Part shown: positions 14,571 through 16,159 of the stretch, one piece after another
Numbering within the stretch: the first letter of the stretch is position 1
Layout: each line of letters opens with the position of its first letter
NCBI GenBank assembly: GCA_903924445.1
Contig: CAIYBQ010000017.1
Coordinates: forward strand, 1-16,159
DNA length: 16,159 nucleotides
Reading direction: 5' to 3'
From: an uncultured Armatimonadota bacterium
Lineage (GTDB): Bacteria; Armatimonadota; Armatimonadia; Armatimonadales; Armatimonadaceae
Program-made: the position numbers and the translations under genes
The notes under the pieces: generated by a model
Databases searched by the model: none
Seen by the model: the letters and a program-made list of their open reading frames with translations, nothing else
Told to the model about the DNA's origin: nothing

Positions 14571-15562
14571 TAAGAACTCGTGTGCGAAAACTCGCCCTCT
14601 GTGTCATTAGGATCTGCCATTTTTCCAAAGCCCTGACGCATCTCTGTGTCTGCTTGGAGGTTCCGCAAGCTGAAGTAGTCCATCGCTCCGAGCTTTCCTG
14701 TACGAAGTGCATCAGCGATTGCAAGTGGAACGGCGGCTTCTGCTTCGACGACCTTAGCCCGCATTTCCTGGACGTAAGCTTTCATCTCTTGCTCACGGGC
14801 AACAGCCATCACACGACGTTCCTCCGCTTTTGCCTGAGCGATCTGTTTATCTGCTTCGGCTTGAGCTGTGCGCAATCGCGCGCCAATGTTGTCTCCGACA
14901 TCTACATCGGCGATGTCTACGGACAAAATCTCAAACGCAGTACCTGCGTCAAGGCCTTTACCAAGAACCAAGCGGCTGATCTCATCGGGATTTTCAAGGA
15001 CAACTTTGTGCGTCGCCGATGAGCCAATCGTTGTAACGATGCCTTCGCCGACGCGTGCGAGAACGGTTGCCTCACCGGCACCACCGACAAACCCCTTGAT
15101 ATTCGCTCGTACCGTTACGCGGGCGAATGCTTTCAGCTCGACGCCATCCTGTGAAACACCAGCCACGACAGGAGTCTCAAGTACCCTTGGAATAACCGAC
15201 ATTTGCACGGCCTCAAGCGGATTTCTTCCCGCAAGGTCAATCGCAGATGCTTGCTCAAACGTAAGGTCGATTTTGGCCCGCTGAGCAGAAATCATCGCCA
15301 TGACAACCGTTTCAACATTTCCGCGTGCCATGAAGTGCGTCTCAAGCTGATTGACCGACAGGTCTAATCCAGCTTTCACACCTGCAATCAATGGCAATAC
15401 GATTTTGTCCTGGGGAACCTTGCGTAGCTTCATTCCAATCAGGACGAAGGGTGTCACGCCAGGGACTCCAGATGCCAGCGCAGTGATCCAGAGTCCTATC
15501 GGGAAAAACTGAAGGAATACGATCAGCACCAGAAATCCGATGGCCGGAGCTATCATCCACAT
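14570..15562 (-). CDS. floA: Flotillin-like protein FloA (SPFH-type membrane scaffold)
   Basis: The 330-residue protein is close to the B. subtilis FloA (YqfA) length of 331. A hydrophobic hairpin-type N-terminus (about 3-45) is followed by the SPFH-like core with DLSVNQLETHFMARGNVE, FEQASAIDLAGRNPLEAVQ, and VKANIKG/VGGAGEATVLARVGEGIV-like stretches. An Ala/Glu-rich coiled coil (AQAEADKQIAQAKAEERRVM and onward) and YFSLRNLQADTEMR follow near the C-terminus. FloA organises functional membrane microdomains and affects membrane fluidity and protein assembly. ATG15562 is chosen over the overlapping TTG15577 because GAGGA lies 8 nt upstream. It directly follows nfeD, the usual partner, and its stop overlaps the next ORF. 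Confidence 0.95.
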   Translation of the reverse strand: MWMIAPAIGFLVLIVFLQFFPIGLWITALASGVPGVTPFVLIGMKLRKVPQDKIVLPLIAGVKAGLDLSVNQLETHFMARGNVETVVMAMISAQRAKIDLTFEQASAIDLAGRNPLEAVQMSVIPRVLETPVVAGVSQDGVELKAFARVTVRANIKGFVGGAGEATVLARVGEGIVTTIGSSATHKVVLENPDEISRLVLGKGLDAGTAFEILSVDIADVDVGDNIGARLRTAQAEADKQIAQAKAEERRVMAVAREQEMKAYVQEMRAKVVEAEAAVPLAIADALRTGKLGAMDYFSLRNLQADTEMRQGFGKMADPNDTEGEFSHTSS

Positions 15563-15570
15563 ATCTATTT

Positions 15571-15575
15571 TCCTC
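15571..15575 (-). promoter_or_regulatory. Shine-Dalgarno GAGGA deciding the floA start
   Basis: Reading the minus strand, GAGGA (15575 to 15571) lies 8 nt before ATG15562 and overlaps the end of the nfeD stop. It argues against the TTG at 15577. Confidence 0.65.
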
Positions 15576-16159
15576 AAATCCGATCGACTGTCACAAGAAC
15601 ATCATGTTTCCGCACTTCGCTGATGTAGACAGACGTACCAGTTCGCACGAATCCACTCATGGACCGAGCGGGTATACGATGTTCACCTATCATCACCATA
15701 CCGCATGGCCTTAGGTCACTTGAAGCGATGCAGACGTTGCCGATATCTATGTTGTCTAGCAAGCCTGATGATTGAACCTGCAGCACATGACCCGATCCTG
15801 ATTTCAGCCAAAAGCTCGACAGTGGGAGGGCTTGGAATGTGTAGAAGAGGGCACAAAAGCTGGAAATAATCCCGGCGGTCGATGCGATGCCAGCATTTGC
15901 GCTCGCTCCGAGTGCATAGAAAATCCCGGCACCAATGCCAATGGCTCCGACCATCATAAGGAGACCATGAAAATGAACGCCCATGGTCTCTGCTAGGACA
16001 AACCCAACGCCAATGATCATCAGCAAGGGACCAAACCAATAGCCAATCCCAGCGGCATGATAGGCATACATCAAGGCACCAAGCACACAAACACCGAGCA
16101 AGCCGACCAACCCGAATGTATGCGGTGAAAAGGCCTCGATGACAAACATGACAATCGCC
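15574..16159 (-). CDS. NfeD family membrane protein (N-terminus beyond window)
   Basis: At least 191 residues are visible. Four hydrophobic segments (about 10-30, 36-55, 60-80 and 86-108, counted from the ATG at 16149) are followed by a soluble beta-rich C-terminus of NfeD/OB-fold type (GLLDNIDIGNVCIASSDLRP, EHRIPARSMSGFVRTGTSVY, LVTVDRI). The reading frame stays open past ATG16149 to the window edge, and only two residues would precede the membrane-entering VIEAF. The true start is therefore probably outside, possibly with the ClpP-like protease domain of long NfeD proteins. NfeD proteins accompany flotillin/SPFH proteins, and the pairing with floA matches yqeZ-yqfA of B. subtilis. The stop TGA comes 11 nt before the floA ATG. 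Confidence 0.85.
   Translation of the reverse strand, partial: AIVMFVIEAFSPHTFGLVGLLGVCVLGALMYAYHAAGIGYWFGPLLMIIGVGFVLAETMGVHFHGLLMMVGAIGIGAGIFYALGASANAGIASTAGIISSFCALFYTFQALPLSSFWLKSGSGHVLQVQSSGLLDNIDIGNVCIASSDLRPCGMVMIGEHRIPARSMSGFVRTGTSVYISEVRKHDVLVTVDRI

Noticed and set aside
1..16159. tRNA genes, CRISPR arrays, insertion sequences, prophage or defence genes
   Set aside because: I looked for cloverleaf arms, regularly spaced repeats, transposase motifs and terminal inverted repeats and saw none.

Overview
The window is about 16 kb of densely packed bacterial chromosome, with no gene-free stretch longer than about 140 bases. I see no tRNA, rRNA, CRISPR array, transposase or phage gene. 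The gene set suggests a free-living bacterium with Tat secretion: Tat-exported Gfo/Idh/MocA and sugar-isomerase-like proteins, a GHL10 glycosidase, an alpha2-type glycyl-tRNA synthetase resembling the Thermus one, an NfeD/FloA pair, and several TANNNT boxes placed directly in front of start codons. I lean to Armatimonadota or a relative. This is inference from gene content and gene style only; no marker here fixes the phylum.

Left part (1-3917). A partial ApbE-type FAD:protein FMN transferase runs leftwards off the window. Divergent from it, with overlapping 5' ends, is a rightward set: an exported FGE-sulfatase-fold protein, a Tat-exported Gfo/Idh/MocA oxidoreductase and a Tat-exported hydroxypyruvate-isomerase-like TIM-barrel protein. 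A strong intrinsic terminator closes this set.

Middle part (3993-11543). An NlpC/P60 peptidase is divergent from a Tat-exported GHL10/DigH-like glycosidase. The glycosidase overlaps a nucleoside-hydrolase-fold protein (TAATG), which overlaps ruvC (ATGA). A LigB-type class III dioxygenase-like protein meets ruvC tail to tail and is divergent from serS. serS and glyS follow on the plus strand, and a hairpin terminator ends glyS. The wall peptidase and the glycosidase may both act on the envelope; the remainder is housekeeping.

Right part (11567-16159, all minus strand). This is one tightly coupled operon read right to left: NfeD (cut by the window edge), FloA, an unrecognised 67-residue ORF, a D-apionate-lactonase-like protein that seems to lack half of its barrel, a cupin, and a DUF2141 protein with an unusual N-terminal extension and no signal peptide. 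Every junction overlaps or is at most 9 nt. Linking a flotillin-type membrane scaffold to a sugar-lactonase-like protein, a cupin and a DUF2141 protein is the least familiar arrangement in the window and the best candidate for an undescribed module.

Start codons follow two styles. Some have clear Shine-Dalgarno sequences (the FGE-fold gene, the Gfo gene, floA). Others have a -10-like TANNNT box 6-10 nt upstream and no Shine-Dalgarno (NlpC, GHL10, serS, glyS), which suggests leaderless or nearly leaderless mRNAs.
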